DNA from: Streptomyces violaceusniger
GTDB taxonomy: Bacteria; Actinomycetota; Actinomycetes; Streptomycetales; Streptomycetaceae
Direction of reading: 5' to 3'
Length of the DNA stretch: 64,000 nucleotides
NCBI GenBank assembly: GCA_005405945.1
Contig: BJHW01000001.1
Location: 3,410,001 to 3,474,000 of the forward strand
This document shows positions 37,516-47,286 of the stretch, piece after piece; position 1 is the stretch's first letter, and each line of letters begins with the position of its first letter. Under the pieces are notes generated by a model, which saw only the letters and a list, made by a program, of their open reading frames with translations, searched no databases and was not told the DNA's origin. Position numbers and translations under genes: made by a program.

Positions 37516-38499
37516 ATGCGTGCCGACCACGCCTCGTTCGCGTGCGGCGCGGCCCTCGGCTTCCTCGGCGACCTCGCCACGGGTGATCCGCGCCGCGGCC
37601 ATCCGGTGGCCGCGTTCGGGCGCGCCGCCGGGGCCGCCGAGCGCCGGCTGTGGCGCGACCACCGGGGCTACGGGGCCCTGCACACCGCGTTGTGCGCGGG
37701 CGGCGCGGCCGCCGGTGCCGCGCTGCTGACCCGCGCCGTACGGGGCCTCGGGGGCCGCCGTGGCGCGGAGGTCGCGCTGACCGCCGCCGCCACCTGGGCC
37801 GTGCTGGGCGGCACGAGCCTGGGCCGTGAGGCACGGGCCGTCGGCGGTGCGCTGGCCGCCGGGGACCTCGAGGCCGCCCGGGAGCGGCTGCCGCATCTGT
37901 GCGGCCGCGACCCGCAGGCGCTGGACGGGCCGCAGATCGCCCGCGCGGTGGTCGAATCGGTCGCCGAGAACACCTCCGACGCGGTCGTGGGCGCGCTGGT
38001 GTGGGGTGCCGTGGGCGGTGTGCCGGGGCTCATCGGCTTCCGCGCCGTCAACACCCTGGACGCCATGGTGGGCCACAAGTCGCCGCGCTACCGGCGGTTC
38101 GGCTGGGCGGCGGCCCGGCTGGACGATGTGGCCGGCTGGCCCGGTGCGCGCCTTACGGCTGCCCTGGCGACGCTCGCGGGCCCCGATCCGCGCGGTGCGT
38201 GGCGCGCCTGGCGGCGCGACGGCCGGCGTCATCCGAGCCCCAACGCGGGCCCGGTGGAGGCATCCTTCGCGGGCGCGCTCGGCGTCCGGCTGGGCGGCAC
38301 CCTCGCGTACGGCGGCCGGGTCGAGCACCGGCCGGTGCTCAACTCCGGCGGGCGGCCAGTGGAGTCGGCCGACATCGAGCGGGCGATACGGCTGTCGCGG
38401 CGCGTCGGCGTCCTGGCGCTCGGGGTGTCCATAGCGGCCCGGCCGGTCCTGAGGGCGTTGACGGGGCGGCCCCGGGCCTTGGAAAGGGGCGGCGGATGA
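37516..38499 (+). CDS. cobD: Adenosylcobinamide-phosphate synthase CobD/CbiB
   Basis: A 327-residue membrane enzyme that attaches the aminopropanol phosphate arm to adenosylcobyric acid. Family motifs are [77 protein letters not shown] and [17 protein letters not shown]. It starts [20 protein letters not shown]. Its TGA overlaps the ATG of cobQ (ATGA, 38496-38499). It is the first gene after the cobalamin riboswitch. Confidence 0.94.
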   Translation: MRADHASFACGAALGFLGDLATGDPRRGHPVAAFGRAAGAAERRLWRDHRGYGALHTALCAGGAAAGAALLTRAVRGLGGRRGAEVALTAAATWAVLGGTSLGREARAVGGALAAGDLEAARERLPHLCGRDPQALDGPQIARAVVESVAENTSDAVVGALVWGAVGGVPGLIGFRAVNTLDAMVGHKSPRYRRFGWAAARLDDVAGWPGARLTAALATLAGPDPRGAWRAWRRDGRRHPSPNAGPVEASFAGALGVRLGGTLAYGGRVEHRPVLNSGGRPVESADIERAIRLSRRVGVLALGVSIAARPVLRALTGRPRALERGGG

Positions 38500-40100
38500 G
38501 CGGGATACGCGGTAAGGGCGGCACGGACGGTTCCGGGGCGCGCGGCGGGGGGCTGCTCGTCGCGGGCACGACCTCCGACGCGGGCAAGAGCGTGGTGACG
38601 GCCGGGATCTGCCGCTGGCTCGCCCGTAAGGGCGTCAGCGTGGCGCCCTTCAAGGCGCAGAACATGTCGCTCAACTCCTTCGTCACCCGGGAGGGAGCGG
38701 AGATCGGGCGGGCACAGGCCATGCAGGCCGCCGCCGCGCGCGTCGAGCCCAGCGCGCTGATGAACCCGGTCCTGCTGAAGCCGGGCAGCGACCGCAGCAG
38801 CCAAGTGGTGCTCCTGGGCAAGCCGGTGGGCGAGCTGAGCGCGCGCGGGTACTTCGGCGGGCCCGGAGCCCCCTCGCCCGGCGAGAGGCTCTCCACGGGG
38901 CGTGAGGCGCTGCTGGGGACCGTCACGGAGTGCCTGGAGGAGCTGCGGAACGCTCATGACGCGGTGATCTGCGAGGGCGCGGGCAGCCCGGCCGAGATCA
39001 ATCTGCGCCGCACCGACATCGTCAACATGGGGCTGGCGCGCGCCGCGGGGCTTCCGGTCGTGGTGGTCGGGGACATCGACCGCGGTGGCGTCTTCGCGTC
39101 CTTCTTCGGCACGACCGCGCTGCTGTCGGCGGCGGACCAACGGCATGTGGCCGCCTACCTGGTGAACAAGTTCCGCGGCGATGTGAGCCTTCTGGAGCCC
39201 GGTCTGGAGATGCTGCGCGACCTCACCGGGCGCCCGACCGTCGGGGTGCTCCCGTTCGCCCACGGGCTGGGCATCGACGAGGAGGACGGGCTGCGGGTGT
39301 CGCTGCGCGGCGCGGTGCGGGAGAGCGTCGTGGCGCCTCCTTACGGCGCGGACGTCCTGCGGATCGCGGTGGCCGCCGTGCCGCTGATGTCCAACTTCAC
39401 GGACGTGGACGCGCTGGCGGCCGAACCGGGCGTGATCGTGCGGTTCGTGGACCGGCCCGAGGAGCTCGCGGACGCCGATCTGGTGGTGCTGCCGGGCACC
39501 CGGGGCACCGTAAGGGCGCTGGAGTGGCTGCGTGAGCGCGGGCTGGCCGACGCGATCGCCCGGCGGGCCGCCGAGGGCCGCCCGGTGCTGGGCGTCTGCG
39601 GCGGCTTCCAGGCGCTCGGGGAGCGCATCGAGGACGAGGTCGAGTCGAGGGCCGGGACGGTCGCCGGGCTCGGGCTGCTGCCGGTGCGGGTCCGGTTCGC
39701 GGCCGAGAAGACCCTGGCCCGGCCGGTGGGCGAGGCGCTCGGCGAGCGGGTGGAGGGCTACGAGATCCACCACGGGGTCGCCGAGCTGCTGGACGGGGCC
39801 GATGAGCCCTTCCTGGACGGCTGCCGGGTGGGCTCGGTGTGGGGTACGCACTGGCACGGCTCGCTGGAGAGCGACGGCTTCCGGCGGGCGTTCCTGCGGC
39901 GGGTGGCCACCGCGGCGGGCCGGGCGTTCGTCCCCGCGCCGGACACCCGCTTCGGCGAGCTGCGCGAGGAGCAGCTCGACCGCCTCGGCGACCTGATCGA
40001 GGAGCACGCCGACACGGACGCGCTGCTGCGGCTCATCGAGGAGGGCGTCCCGGAGGGGCTGCCGTTCGTCCCTCCGGGGGTGCCAGGGGGGACGACGTGA
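38496..40100 (+). CDS. cobQ: Cobyric acid synthase CobQ/CbiP
   Basis: A 534-residue glutamine-dependent amidase that amidates four carboxyls of adenosylcobyrinic diamide. The N-terminal ATP-grasp-like domain shows [48 protein letters not shown] and [13 protein letters not shown]. The C-terminal class I amidotransferase domain has Cys in [13 protein letters not shown] and the region YEIHHGV with [10 protein letters not shown]. It overlaps cobD by ATGA. The next gene starts 58 bp downstream behind a perfect AGGAGG. Confidence 0.95.
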   Translation: MSGIRGKGGTDGSGARGGGLLVAGTTSDAGKSVVTAGICRWLARKGVSVAPFKAQNMSLNSFVTREGAEIGRAQAMQAAAARVEPSALMNPVLLKPGSDRSSQVVLLGKPVGELSARGYFGGPGAPSPGERLSTGREALLGTVTECLEELRNAHDAVICEGAGSPAEINLRRTDIVNMGLARAAGLPVVVVGDIDRGGVFASFFGTTALLSAADQRHVAAYLVNKFRGDVSLLEPGLEMLRDLTGRPTVGVLPFAHGLGIDEEDGLRVSLRGAVRESVVAPPYGADVLRIAVAAVPLMSNFTDVDALAAEPGVIVRFVDRPEELADADLVVLPGTRGTVRALEWLRERGLADAIARRAAEGRPVLGVCGGFQALGERIEDEVESRAGTVAGLGLLPVRVRFAAEKTLARPVGEALGERVEGYEIHHGVAELLDGADEPFLDGCRVGSVWGTHWHGSLESDGFRRAFLRRVATAAGRAFVPAPDTRFGELREEQLDRLGDLIEEHADTDALLRLIEEGVPEGLPFVPPGVPGGTT

Positions 40101-40158
40101 CGAACCCCCGCCCCCACACCGAACCGCCACGCCCACGCACCCCAGGAGGTACCGCCGC

Positions 40159-42297
40159 GTGACCACCACCTACCCCTTCAGCGCGATCGTCGGCATGGAC
40201 GGCCTGCGGCTCGCCCTGCTCCTCAACGCCGTCTCGCCCGCCGTGGGCGGTGTCCTGGTGCGCGGCGAGAAGGGTACGGCCAAGAGCACCGCCGTAAGAG
40301 CGATCGCCTCGCTGCTGCCCGAGGTGGACGTGGTGGCCGGGTGCCGGTTCTCCTGTGATCCGGCCGCGCCCGACCCGTCCTGCCCGGACGGGCCCCATGA
40401 GCCGGGCACGGGCGAGGCGCGCCCCGCTCGGATGGTCGAACTGCCCGTGGGCGCCTCCGAGGACCGGCTGGTCGGCGCACTCGACATCGAGCGGGCGCTG
40501 TCGGACGGGGTGAAGGCGTTCGAGCCCGGGCTGCTCGCGGACGCCCACCGCGGGGTGCTCTACGTCGACGAGGTCAATCTGCTGCACGATCATCTGATCG
40601 ACCTGCTGCTCGACGCGGCCGCCATGGGCGCCTCCTACGTCGAGCGCGAGGGGGTGTCCGTACGGCACGCGGCGCGCTTCCTCCTGGTGGGCACCATGAA
40701 CCCCGAAGAGGGCGAGCTGCGGCCGCAGTTGCTGGACCGCTTCGGTCTCACGGTGGAGGTCGCGGCGTCCCGCGACACCGAGGAGCGGGTCGAGGTGGTG
40801 CGGCGGCGGCTGGCGTACGACGAGGACCCCGAGGGGTTCGCGGCGCGCTGGGCGGCGGACGAGGAGGCCCTGCGGGAGCGCATCGCGGCGGCGCGCGCCC
40901 TGCTGCCGCGGGTGGGGCTCGGCGACCGCGCGCTGCGGCAGATCGCGGCGGTGTGCGCCGGGTTCGAGGTGGACGGGATGCGCGCGGACATCGTGACGGC
41001 CCGTACGGCGACCGCGCTGGCGGCTTGGGCGGGGCGCACCGACGTCCGGACCGAGGACGTACGGGGGGCGGCGCTGCTGTCGCTCCCCCACCGCCGACGG
41101 CGGGCGCCGTTCGACGCGCCGGGGCTCGACGAGGACAAACTCGACGAGATCCTGCGGCGGTTCGAGGAGGACGACCCGGAGCCGGATCCGGACCCGGGCC
41201 CCGAGGACGGGCCGGGCGGCTCCGGGCCGGACGACCCGGGCGGCCCCGAAGGCGGACCGCAGGAGGGCGCGGGTGGCGGGGCGCGGGAGCAGGCGCCGCC
41301 CGCCGAGCCCGAGCCGTCCGTCCCCGACCAGCGCACAGGTGAGCACGGGACGGCCGACCGCGAGCCCGACCCCGCCCCGGCCGATCAGGACGGCGGGGCA
41401 GGCGAATCGGACGGCGGTGCCGGCGGAGCCGGAGGTGAGCGGGCGGCCGTGGGCGCCGCCGAGCCGTTCCGGACCCGGCGGCTCGACGTCCCCGGCCTGG
41501 GCGAGGGTGCTGCGGGCCGTCGCTCGCGCGCCCGCAGCGCGCACGGCCGCACCACCGGAGCGCGCCGCCCGCGGGGGACGCTCTCCGCGCTGCATCTGTC
41601 GGCGACCGTCCGGGCGGCCGCCCCGCATCAGCTGGCGCGCGGTCGGCGCGGGCCCGGACTGCTGGTGCGCCGGGACGATCTGCGCGAGGCGGTGCGCGAG
41701 GGCCGGGAGGGCAATCTCGTCCTGTTCGTGGTGGACGCGTCGGGCTCGATGGCCGCGCGCAAGCGGATGAGCGCGATCAAGGGCGCGGTGCTGTCGCTGC
41801 TGCTGGACGCCTACCAGCGGCGGGACAAGGTCGGGCTGATCACCTTCCGGGGCGCGGGCGCCGAGCTGGCGCTGCCGCCCACCTCGTCGGTGGACGCGGC
41901 CGCCGCACGGCTGGAGCGGCTGCCGACGGGCGGCCGTACGCCGCTGGCGGCCGGGCTGTTGAAGGCCCGGGAGGTGCTGCGGGTGGAGCGGCTGCGGGAT
42001 CCCGCACGCCGTCCGCTGCTGGTCGTGGTGACCGACGGGCGGGCCACGGAGGCGCGGCGGTCCGGCGGGCCCACGCCGGTCGAGCGGGCCGGGCGCGCGG
42101 CGCGGATGCTCGCGGGCGACGGGGTCGCCTCGGTGGTCGTGGACTGCGAGTCGGGGCCGGTGCGACTGGGGCTCGCGGGCGCGCTCGCCCGCGAACTGCG
42201 GGGCACGCCGGTGACACTCGACGAGCTGCGCGCGGACAGCGTGACCGCGCTGGTGCGCGACGTACGAACCGTTTCGAACCCTCGGAGGGCCGCCTGA
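40159..42297 (+). CDS. Putative cobaltochelatase subunit: AAA+ plus von Willebrand A (ChlI/ChlD fusion type)
   Basis: A 712-residue motor subunit like Mg/Co chelatase. The AAA+ part has Walker A VRGEKGTAKSTAVRAIASLL (about residues 34-53), Walker B GVLYVDEVNLL and FLLVGTMNPEEGELRPQLLD. An acidic/Pro linker follows (about 330-450). The C-terminal VWA domain has the MIDAS DASGSMAARK at about 526 and VVTDGRATE. In aerobic cobalamin synthesis such a protein energises CobN, but no CobN-like gene is in the window. TGATG couples it to cobO. Confidence 0.88.
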   Translation: MTTTYPFSAIVGMDGLRLALLLNAVSPAVGGVLVRGEKGTAKSTAVRAIASLLPEVDVVAGCRFSCDPAAPDPSCPDGPHEPGTGEARPARMVELPVGASEDRLVGALDIERALSDGVKAFEPGLLADAHRGVLYVDEVNLLHDHLIDLLLDAAAMGASYVEREGVSVRHAARFLLVGTMNPEEGELRPQLLDRFGLTVEVAASRDTEERVEVVRRRLAYDEDPEGFAARWAADEEALRERIAAARALLPRVGLGDRALRQIAAVCAGFEVDGMRADIVTARTATALAAWAGRTDVRTEDVRGAALLSLPHRRRRAPFDAPGLDEDKLDEILRRFEEDDPEPDPDPGPEDGPGGSGPDDPGGPEGGPQEGAGGGAREQAPPAEPEPSVPDQRTGEHGTADREPDPAPADQDGGAGESDGGAGGAGGERAAVGAAEPFRTRRLDVPGLGEGAAGRRSRARSAHGRTTGARRPRGTLSALHLSATVRAAAPHQLARGRRGPGLLVRRDDLREAVREGREGNLVLFVVDASGSMAARKRMSAIKGAVLSLLLDAYQRRDKVGLITFRGAGAELALPPTSSVDAAAARLERLPTGGRTPLAAGLLKAREVLRVERLRDPARRPLLVVVTDGRATEARRSGGPTPVERAGRAARMLAGDGVASVVVDCESGPVRLGLAGALARELRGTPVTLDELRADSVTALVRDVRTVSNPRRAA

Positions 42298-42893
42298 TGC
42301 CGCAAGGACAACCGACCGTCGTGCCGGACGACGGGCTGACCACCCGCCAGCGCCGCAACCGTCCGCTGGTGCTCGTCCACACAGGTCAGGGCAAGGGCAA
42401 GTCGACCGCGGCGTTCGGGCTGGCGCTGCGGGCGTGGAACCAAAACTGGCCGGTCGGTGTATTCCAATTTGTAAAGTCCGCGAAATGGCGGGTCGGTGAG
42501 GAGCGTGCGCTGCGCGTCCTCGGCGACTCGGGCGAAGGGGGGACCGTCGCATGGCACAAGATGGGCGAGGGCTGGTCGTGGGTCCAGCGCGACATGGCTT
42601 CCAGCGAGGAGGCCGCACGCGAGGGCTGGGAGCAGGTCAAGCGCGATCTCGCGGCGGAGACATACCGGCTCTATGTACTGGACGAGTTCGCGTATCCGAT
42701 GCACTGGGGCTGGGTGGACCCCGACGAGGTGGTGGCGGTGCTGCGGGACCGGCCTGGAACGCAGCACGTCGTCATCACGGGGCGTAACGCACCGGCGCAG
42801 CTGCTGGACTTCGCCGACCTGGTCACCGACATGTCCAAGGTCAAGCATCCGATGGACGCCGGTCAGAAGGGCCAGCGAGGCATCGAGTGGTGA
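42297..42893 (+). CDS. cobO: Corrinoid adenosyltransferase CobO/BtuR
   Basis: A 198-residue enzyme that transfers adenosyl from ATP to cob(I)yrinic acid a,c-diamide. P-loop [18 protein letters not shown], then [20 protein letters not shown] and [14 protein letters not shown] and [20 protein letters not shown] are the family's conserved blocks. The final motif is [16 protein letters not shown]. Start ATG 42297 overlaps the chelatase stop (TGATG) and its end overlaps the cobB start (GTGA). An operon member. Confidence 0.95.
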   Translation: MPQGQPTVVPDDGLTTRQRRNRPLVLVHTGQGKGKSTAAFGLALRAWNQNWPVGVFQFVKSAKWRVGEERALRVLGDSGEGGTVAWHKMGEGWSWVQRDMASSEEAAREGWEQVKRDLAAETYRLYVLDEFAYPMHWGWVDPDEVVAVLRDRPGTQHVVITGRNAPAQLLDFADLVTDMSKVKHPMDAGQKGQRGIEW

Positions 42894-44336
42894 GTGTTCC
42901 GCGCCTGGTGATCGCGGCGCCCGCCTCCGGCAGCGGGAAGACGACGGTCACGGCGGGGCTGATGGCCGCCTTCGCGGAGCGCGGTCTGGATGTGTCCCCG
43001 CACAAGGTCGGCCCGGACTACATCGACCCTGGCTATCACGCGCTGGCCATCTCCTCGGGCGCCTCTTCGGGCGCCTCAGGGTCGGCCGGTCGCGGGCCGG
43101 GGGTGCGCGCCCGGGCCGGAATCTGGACGCCTATCTGTGCGGTCCGGACCGGATCGCGCCGCTGTTCCTGCATGGGGCGGCGGGCTGCGATCTGGCCCTG
43201 GTCGAGGGGGTGATGGGCCTGTTCGACGGGGCGGCCGGGCAGGGCGAGCTGGCCTCGACGGCGCATGTGGCCAAGCTGCTGCGGGCGCCGGTGGTGCTGG
43301 TGGTGGACGCGTCGTCGCAGTCGCGGTCGGTGGCCGCGTTGGTGCATGGCTTCGCCTCCTGGGACCCCGAGGTGCGGGTCGCGGGAGTGATCCTCAACAA
43401 GGTCGCTTCGGACCGTCACGAGGCGATGCTGCGCGAGGCGCTGGAGGGGTGCGGGGTGCCGGTGTTCGGCGCGCTGCGCCGGACGCGGGCGGTGCGGGCC
43501 CCGAGCCGCCATCTGGGTCTGGTGCCGGTGGCCGAGCGCCATGCGGAGGCGGTCGATTCGGCGGCCGCGCTGGCGGCGCGGGTGCGGGAGGGCTGCGATC
43601 TCGACGGGCTGCTGGCGCTGGCGCGCGGCGCACCGCCGCTGTCCGGGCGGGCCTGGGATCCGGAGGAGGAGATACGCCGGGCGATGGACGCCGTCCCCGG
43701 TGCCGGGGCCCGGGAGACCGGGCGGCGCGGCCGGTGGTCGCCGTGGCGGGCGGGGCCGCGTTCACCTTCTCGTACGCGGAGCACGCCGAGCTGCTCACGG
43801 CGGCCGGGGCGCGGGTCGTTCCCTTCGACCCGCTTCGGGACGAGCGCCTCCCCGAGGGCACCGGCGGTCTGGTGATCGGCGGCGGCTTCCCGGAGGTCTA
43901 CGCCCCCGAGCTGTCCGCGAACGAGCCGCTGCGCGCCGCCGTCGCCGGGCTCGCCGCGTCCGGCGCGCCCATCGCCGCCGAATGTGCCGGACTGCTGTAT
44001 CTGGCGCATTCGCTGGACGGGGAGCCGATGTGCGGGGTGCTGGCCGCGAAGGCACGGATGTCGGAACGTCTGACGCTGGGCTACCGTGAGGCCGTGGCCG
44101 TCTCCGACACCTCACTCGCCGCCGCGGGGACACGGGTGCGCGGCCATGAGTTCCACCGCACGACCATCGTGCCCGGAGCGGGGCCGGAGCCCGCCTGGGG
44201 GCTCGTCCACCCGGAGCGTCGTACCGAAGGGTTCGCACAGGGAGATGTGCATGCTTCCTATCTGCATGTGCACTGGGCCTCGGTCCCCGGGGCGGCGGCC
44301 CGGTTCGTCGACAGATGCGCGTCCCCTGCCGGTTGA
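42890..44336 (+). CDS. cobB: Cobyrinate a,c-diamide synthase CobB/CbiA (two frameshifts)
   Basis: Glutamine- and ATP-dependent amidase acting on cobyrinic acid, about 482 residues when joined. The N-terminal [20 protein letters not shown] and [14 protein letters not shown] are clear. One base added at the G5 run 43099-43103 restores [18 protein letters not shown] and [20 protein letters not shown] second added base near 43720 (G3) restores [20 protein letters not shown] and the amidotransferase part [18 protein letters not shown], ending [20 protein letters not shown]. Each half is normal for the family, so the breaks are probably sequence errors. GTG 42890 overlaps the cobO stop. Confidence 0.88.
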
Positions 44337-44355
44337 GCCGAGGCGGTGAGCTGAC

Positions 44356-44855
44356 GTGGAGGTCATCGGCCGGGGCACGGCGTCTCCCCCGCCCGGGGCA
44401 CCGTTTGTCGTCGGGGTCGGGGCCGGCCGGGGCGTATCCGCCGGCGAGGTGCTCGGGCTGGTCGAGGCCACCCTGGCGGAGGCGGGCCTTTCCCCGCGCG
44501 GCGTGGCCGAGTTGGCCACGGTGGAGGCCAAGTCCGGGGAGGCCGGACTGCTGACGGCGGCCGAGCGGCTGGGGGTGCCGCTGTGCGGATACCCCGCGGA
44601 GGCGCTGGCCGCGGTGGAGGTCCCGAACCCGTCCGCGGCGCCGCTCGCCGCCGTGGGCACGGCCGGGGTCGCCGAGGCGGCCGCGCTGCTGGCCGCCGGT
44701 CCGGGGGCCAACTGCTCGTCGCCAAGCGGAAGTCCACGCCCGTCGGCCGCCCCGGGAAGGCCACCTGCGCCGTCGCTCGCCGCCCGGCTGCGGTCAAATC
44801 CGGGCAGGGCGGGCAGCGAAGACCTGCCGTCGACCGCCCCGACGCAGGTCAGTAA
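44356..44855 (+). CDS. CobE/CbiG C-terminal-domain-like protein (one frameshift)
   Basis: A protein of about 166 residues matching the small CobE/CbiG-C domain: FVVGVGAGRGVSAGEVLGLV, ATVEAKSGEAGLLTAAERLG and GTAGVAEAAALLA. The frame breaks at the G5 run 44703-44707. With one extra G it continues QLLVAKRKSTPVGRPGKATC AVARRP in the family manner and ends at TAA 44855. CbiG opens the cobalt-precorrin-5A lactone; a lone C-domain (CobE) is an accessory of aerobic synthesis. GTG 44356 lies 19 bp after cobB. Confidence 0.75.
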
Positions 44856-44925
44856 CGTCTCGGGGCGGAACAGCCCGCCCCCCCGCTGACCGTGACACCC
44901 GCACCATTTGCACCAAGGAGACCTC

Positions 44926-45762
44926 GTGACGACCCCGCCCGCCCTGCTCATCGCAGGTATCGGCACGCGAGACGAAAGGCATGCCGCCGCCTTCCAGGCA
45001 TTCGTCAGGGAGTTGGCCACACGCCACCCGGACCTGCCCGTGGCGGGTGGCCTCACCGGACCGGGCAGCCATCCGCTGTCCGACGCGGTCACCCGGCTCG
45101 TCGGGGAAGGGGTGACCCGTTTCGCGGTCGTCCCGATGACGCTGATCCCGGCGGCTCCCCCGAGAGACGGCATCGCCGCCGCGCTGGCCCAGGAGGCGGA
45201 GCGGCACGCCGACGCCTCGTTCGCCTCCGCCCGGCCGCTCGGCCCGCACCCCACACTGCTGAGCCTGCTGGAGCGGCGGCTCGACGAGGCGCTGGGCGAT
45301 CGGCCCCGGCTGCCCTCGGACCGCGCGGAGACGACCGTGCTGCTGGTGGGCGACGGCTCGCCGCTCCCCGAGGCCAACGCCGAGGTGCACCGCGCGGCCC
45401 GGCTGCTGTGGGAGGGCCGTGGCTTCGCGGGCGTCGAGGTCGCCTTCGCCTCGCTCGCCGCCCCGGATGTGGCGTCCGGCCTGGACCGCTGCGCCAAGCT
45501 GGGGGCGCGGCGGGTCGTGGTGCTGCCGTACTTCCTGTTCGAGGGCGACGCCCTGGAGCGGGTGCGGCAGCAGGCGGAGGGCTGGGGGCTCGCCTACCCC
45601 GAGGTCGAGGTGGTCTCGGCCGATGTCATCGGCCCGGCGCGGGAGTTGGCCGACCTGGTCATGGATCGCTACGAGGAGGTGGCCGACACCAGCGAGCGCG
45701 CCGGGTTCAGCGATGAGGCCCATGCCTTCGCGCATCCGGACGCCCATGCCGATGTCCGCTGA
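44926..45762 (+). CDS. cbiX: Sirohydrochlorin chelatase-like protein CbiX with altered active site
   Basis: A 278-residue two-lobed chelatase-like protein. The lobes are VTTPPALLIAGIGTRDERHA and TVLLVGDGSPLPEANAEVHR, with VAFASLAAPDVASGLDRCAK and VVVLPYFLFEGDALERVRQQ near the metal site. The usual catalytic His in the first motif (GHGTR) is replaced by Ile (GIGTR), and the second lobe lacks the typical STDP. The fold is clear, but chelatase activity is doubtful. A perfect AAGGAG at 44915 fixes GTG 44926. Its end overlaps the next start. Confidence 0.85.
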   Translation: MTTPPALLIAGIGTRDERHAAAFQAFVRELATRHPDLPVAGGLTGPGSHPLSDAVTRLVGEGVTRFAVVPMTLIPAAPPRDGIAAALAQEAERHADASFASARPLGPHPTLLSLLERRLDEALGDRPRLPSDRAETTVLLVGDGSPLPEANAEVHRAARLLWEGRGFAGVEVAFASLAAPDVASGLDRCAKLGARRVVVLPYFLFEGDALERVRQQAEGWGLAYPEVEVVSADVIGPARELADLVMDRYEEVADTSERAGFSDEAHAFAHPDAHADVR

Positions 45763-46864
45763 GCCGTCGCCGGACCTGCCCGCTGCCCCGCCCGACGAGG
45801 GCGGGTCCGCCGGGTTCGATCTGCGGCATCACGGGGACGCGGAGGTGCGGGGTGCCGATGCCGCGCTGACGGACCTCGCGGTCAATGTCCGGGCCGGTAC
45901 GCCTCCGGACTGGCTCAAGTCCCATATCGCCGCGTCCCTCGACGGGTTGGCCGCCTATCCGGACGGGCGGGCGGCGCGGGAGGCGGTCGCCGCGCGCCAT
46001 GGGCTTCCGGTCGGCCGGGTGCTGCTGACGGCGGGCGCGGCGGAGGCGTTCGTCCTGCTCGCCCGTGCCCTGTCGGCCCGACGGCCGGTGGTGGTGCATC
46101 CGCAGTTCACCGAGCCGGAGGCGGCGCTGCGGGACGCGGGGCACACGGTGGCGCGTGTGGTCCTCGATGAGCGGGACGGCTTCCGGCTGGCCCCGGACGC
46201 CGTGCCGGAGGACGCCGATCTGGTGGTGATCGGCAACCCCACCAACCCCACATCCGTGCTGCACCCGGCCGATGCCGTGGCCGGGCTCGCCCGGACGGGG
46301 CGGACGCTGGTGGTGGACGAGGCGTTCATGGACGCCGTCCCGGGTGAGTCGGAGTCGCTGGCGGCCCGCACGGATGTGCCGGGGCTGGTGGTGCTGCGCA
46401 GCCTCACCAAGACCTGGGGCCTGGCGGGGCTGCGGATCGGCTACGTACTGGCGGAGCCGGACACCGTCACGGCGCTGGAGCGGGTCCAGCCGCTGTGGCC
46501 GGTGTCCAGCCCGGCCCTGGCGGCGGCCGAGGCGTGCTGCACCCCGTCCGCCCTCGCCGAGGCGGCCCGGGCCGCGGACCGTACGGCCGCCGACCGGGCC
46601 CATCTGGCCGACCGGCTGGCCGAGTTGGCGGAGTTGGCCGAGGTGCGGGTGTGCGGCCCGGCGGCCGGGCCGTTTCTGCTGATCCGTGTGGTGGGCGCGG
46701 CGGCGATCCGCACCCGGCTGCGGGAGCTGGGCTTCGCCGTCCGCCGCGGTGACACATTCCCGGGCCTCGGCCCGGAGTGGCTCCGGCTCGCCGTCCGCGA
46801 CCGCGCCACGACGGATCGCTTCGTCATCGCCCTGGCGAAGGCGATAGCGGACACGGCCGCCTGA
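45746..46864 (+). CDS. cobC: PLP-dependent aminotransferase-like CobC (Rv2231c type)
   Basis: A 372-residue fold-type I PLP enzyme related to HisC and L-threonine-O-3-phosphate decarboxylase. Features: LTDLAVNVRAGTPPDWLKSH, VLLTAGAAEAFVLLARALS, VVIGNPTNPTSVLHPADAV and LVVDEAFMDAVPGE, with the PLP lysine in RSLTKTWGLAGLRIGYVLAE. It would supply aminopropanol phosphate for the lower loop, or act elsewhere in cobalamin synthesis. The start is ATG 45746 or 45752, overlapping the cbiX end by about 17 bp. It is the last gene of the cob run. Confidence 0.87.
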   Translation: MPMSAEPSPDLPAAPPDEGGSAGFDLRHHGDAEVRGADAALTDLAVNVRAGTPPDWLKSHIAASLDGLAAYPDGRAAREAVAARHGLPVGRVLLTAGAAEAFVLLARALSARRPVVVHPQFTEPEAALRDAGHTVARVVLDERDGFRLAPDAVPEDADLVVIGNPTNPTSVLHPADAVAGLARTGRTLVVDEAFMDAVPGESESLAARTDVPGLVVLRSLTKTWGLAGLRIGYVLAEPDTVTALERVQPLWPVSSPALAAAEACCTPSALAEAARAADRTAADRAHLADRLAELAELAEVRVCGPAAGPFLLIRVVGAAAIRTRLRELGFAVRRGDTFPGLGPEWLRLAVRDRATTDRFVIALAKAIADTAA

Positions 46865-47286
46865 CCGCGCCGCACGACCGCGCGCCGCGTGGCGTCGGCG
46901 CGAGGAGCGCGGTCAACTACGGCTCGCCCGTGCCCTCATGACCGGACCCTGCGCCCGAGCGCGCCCGGACGTCGGGCCGGGGTCGTGGGTGTCTGGACCC
47001 GGGCCCGACGTCCGGGCCCGGCGCCCACGGACCCAGCCCGGTGTCCACGACCGGCGCCGGAATCCGTCCCCCGGCCCGGCACCCGCGCCCCGGGCCCCTG
47101 GCCCCGGCACCAGCCCCCGGCGCCGGAATCCGTTGCCGGACCGGCGCCCGCGGCCCCGGGCCGACGTCCGCACCCATGCGCGCAGCCGCCCCGGCCCCGG
47201 CACCCGCGCCGGGTGGCGCGGGTGCCGGGCGGCGCCGGTGCCGGATCCAATGAAGTGGCGCGGGTGCCGGGCCCGACGAACCGGCG
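46865..47286. other. 422-bp gene-free gap between convergent genes
   Basis: Very C/G-rich low-complexity sequence with short direct repeats, for example GGCGCCGGAATCCG near 47053 and again near 47121, and many GGCCCCGGCACC-like stretches. No start, ribosome site or family signal in any frame. It separates cobC from the LAETG protein gene, which converge here. Confidence 0.55.
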
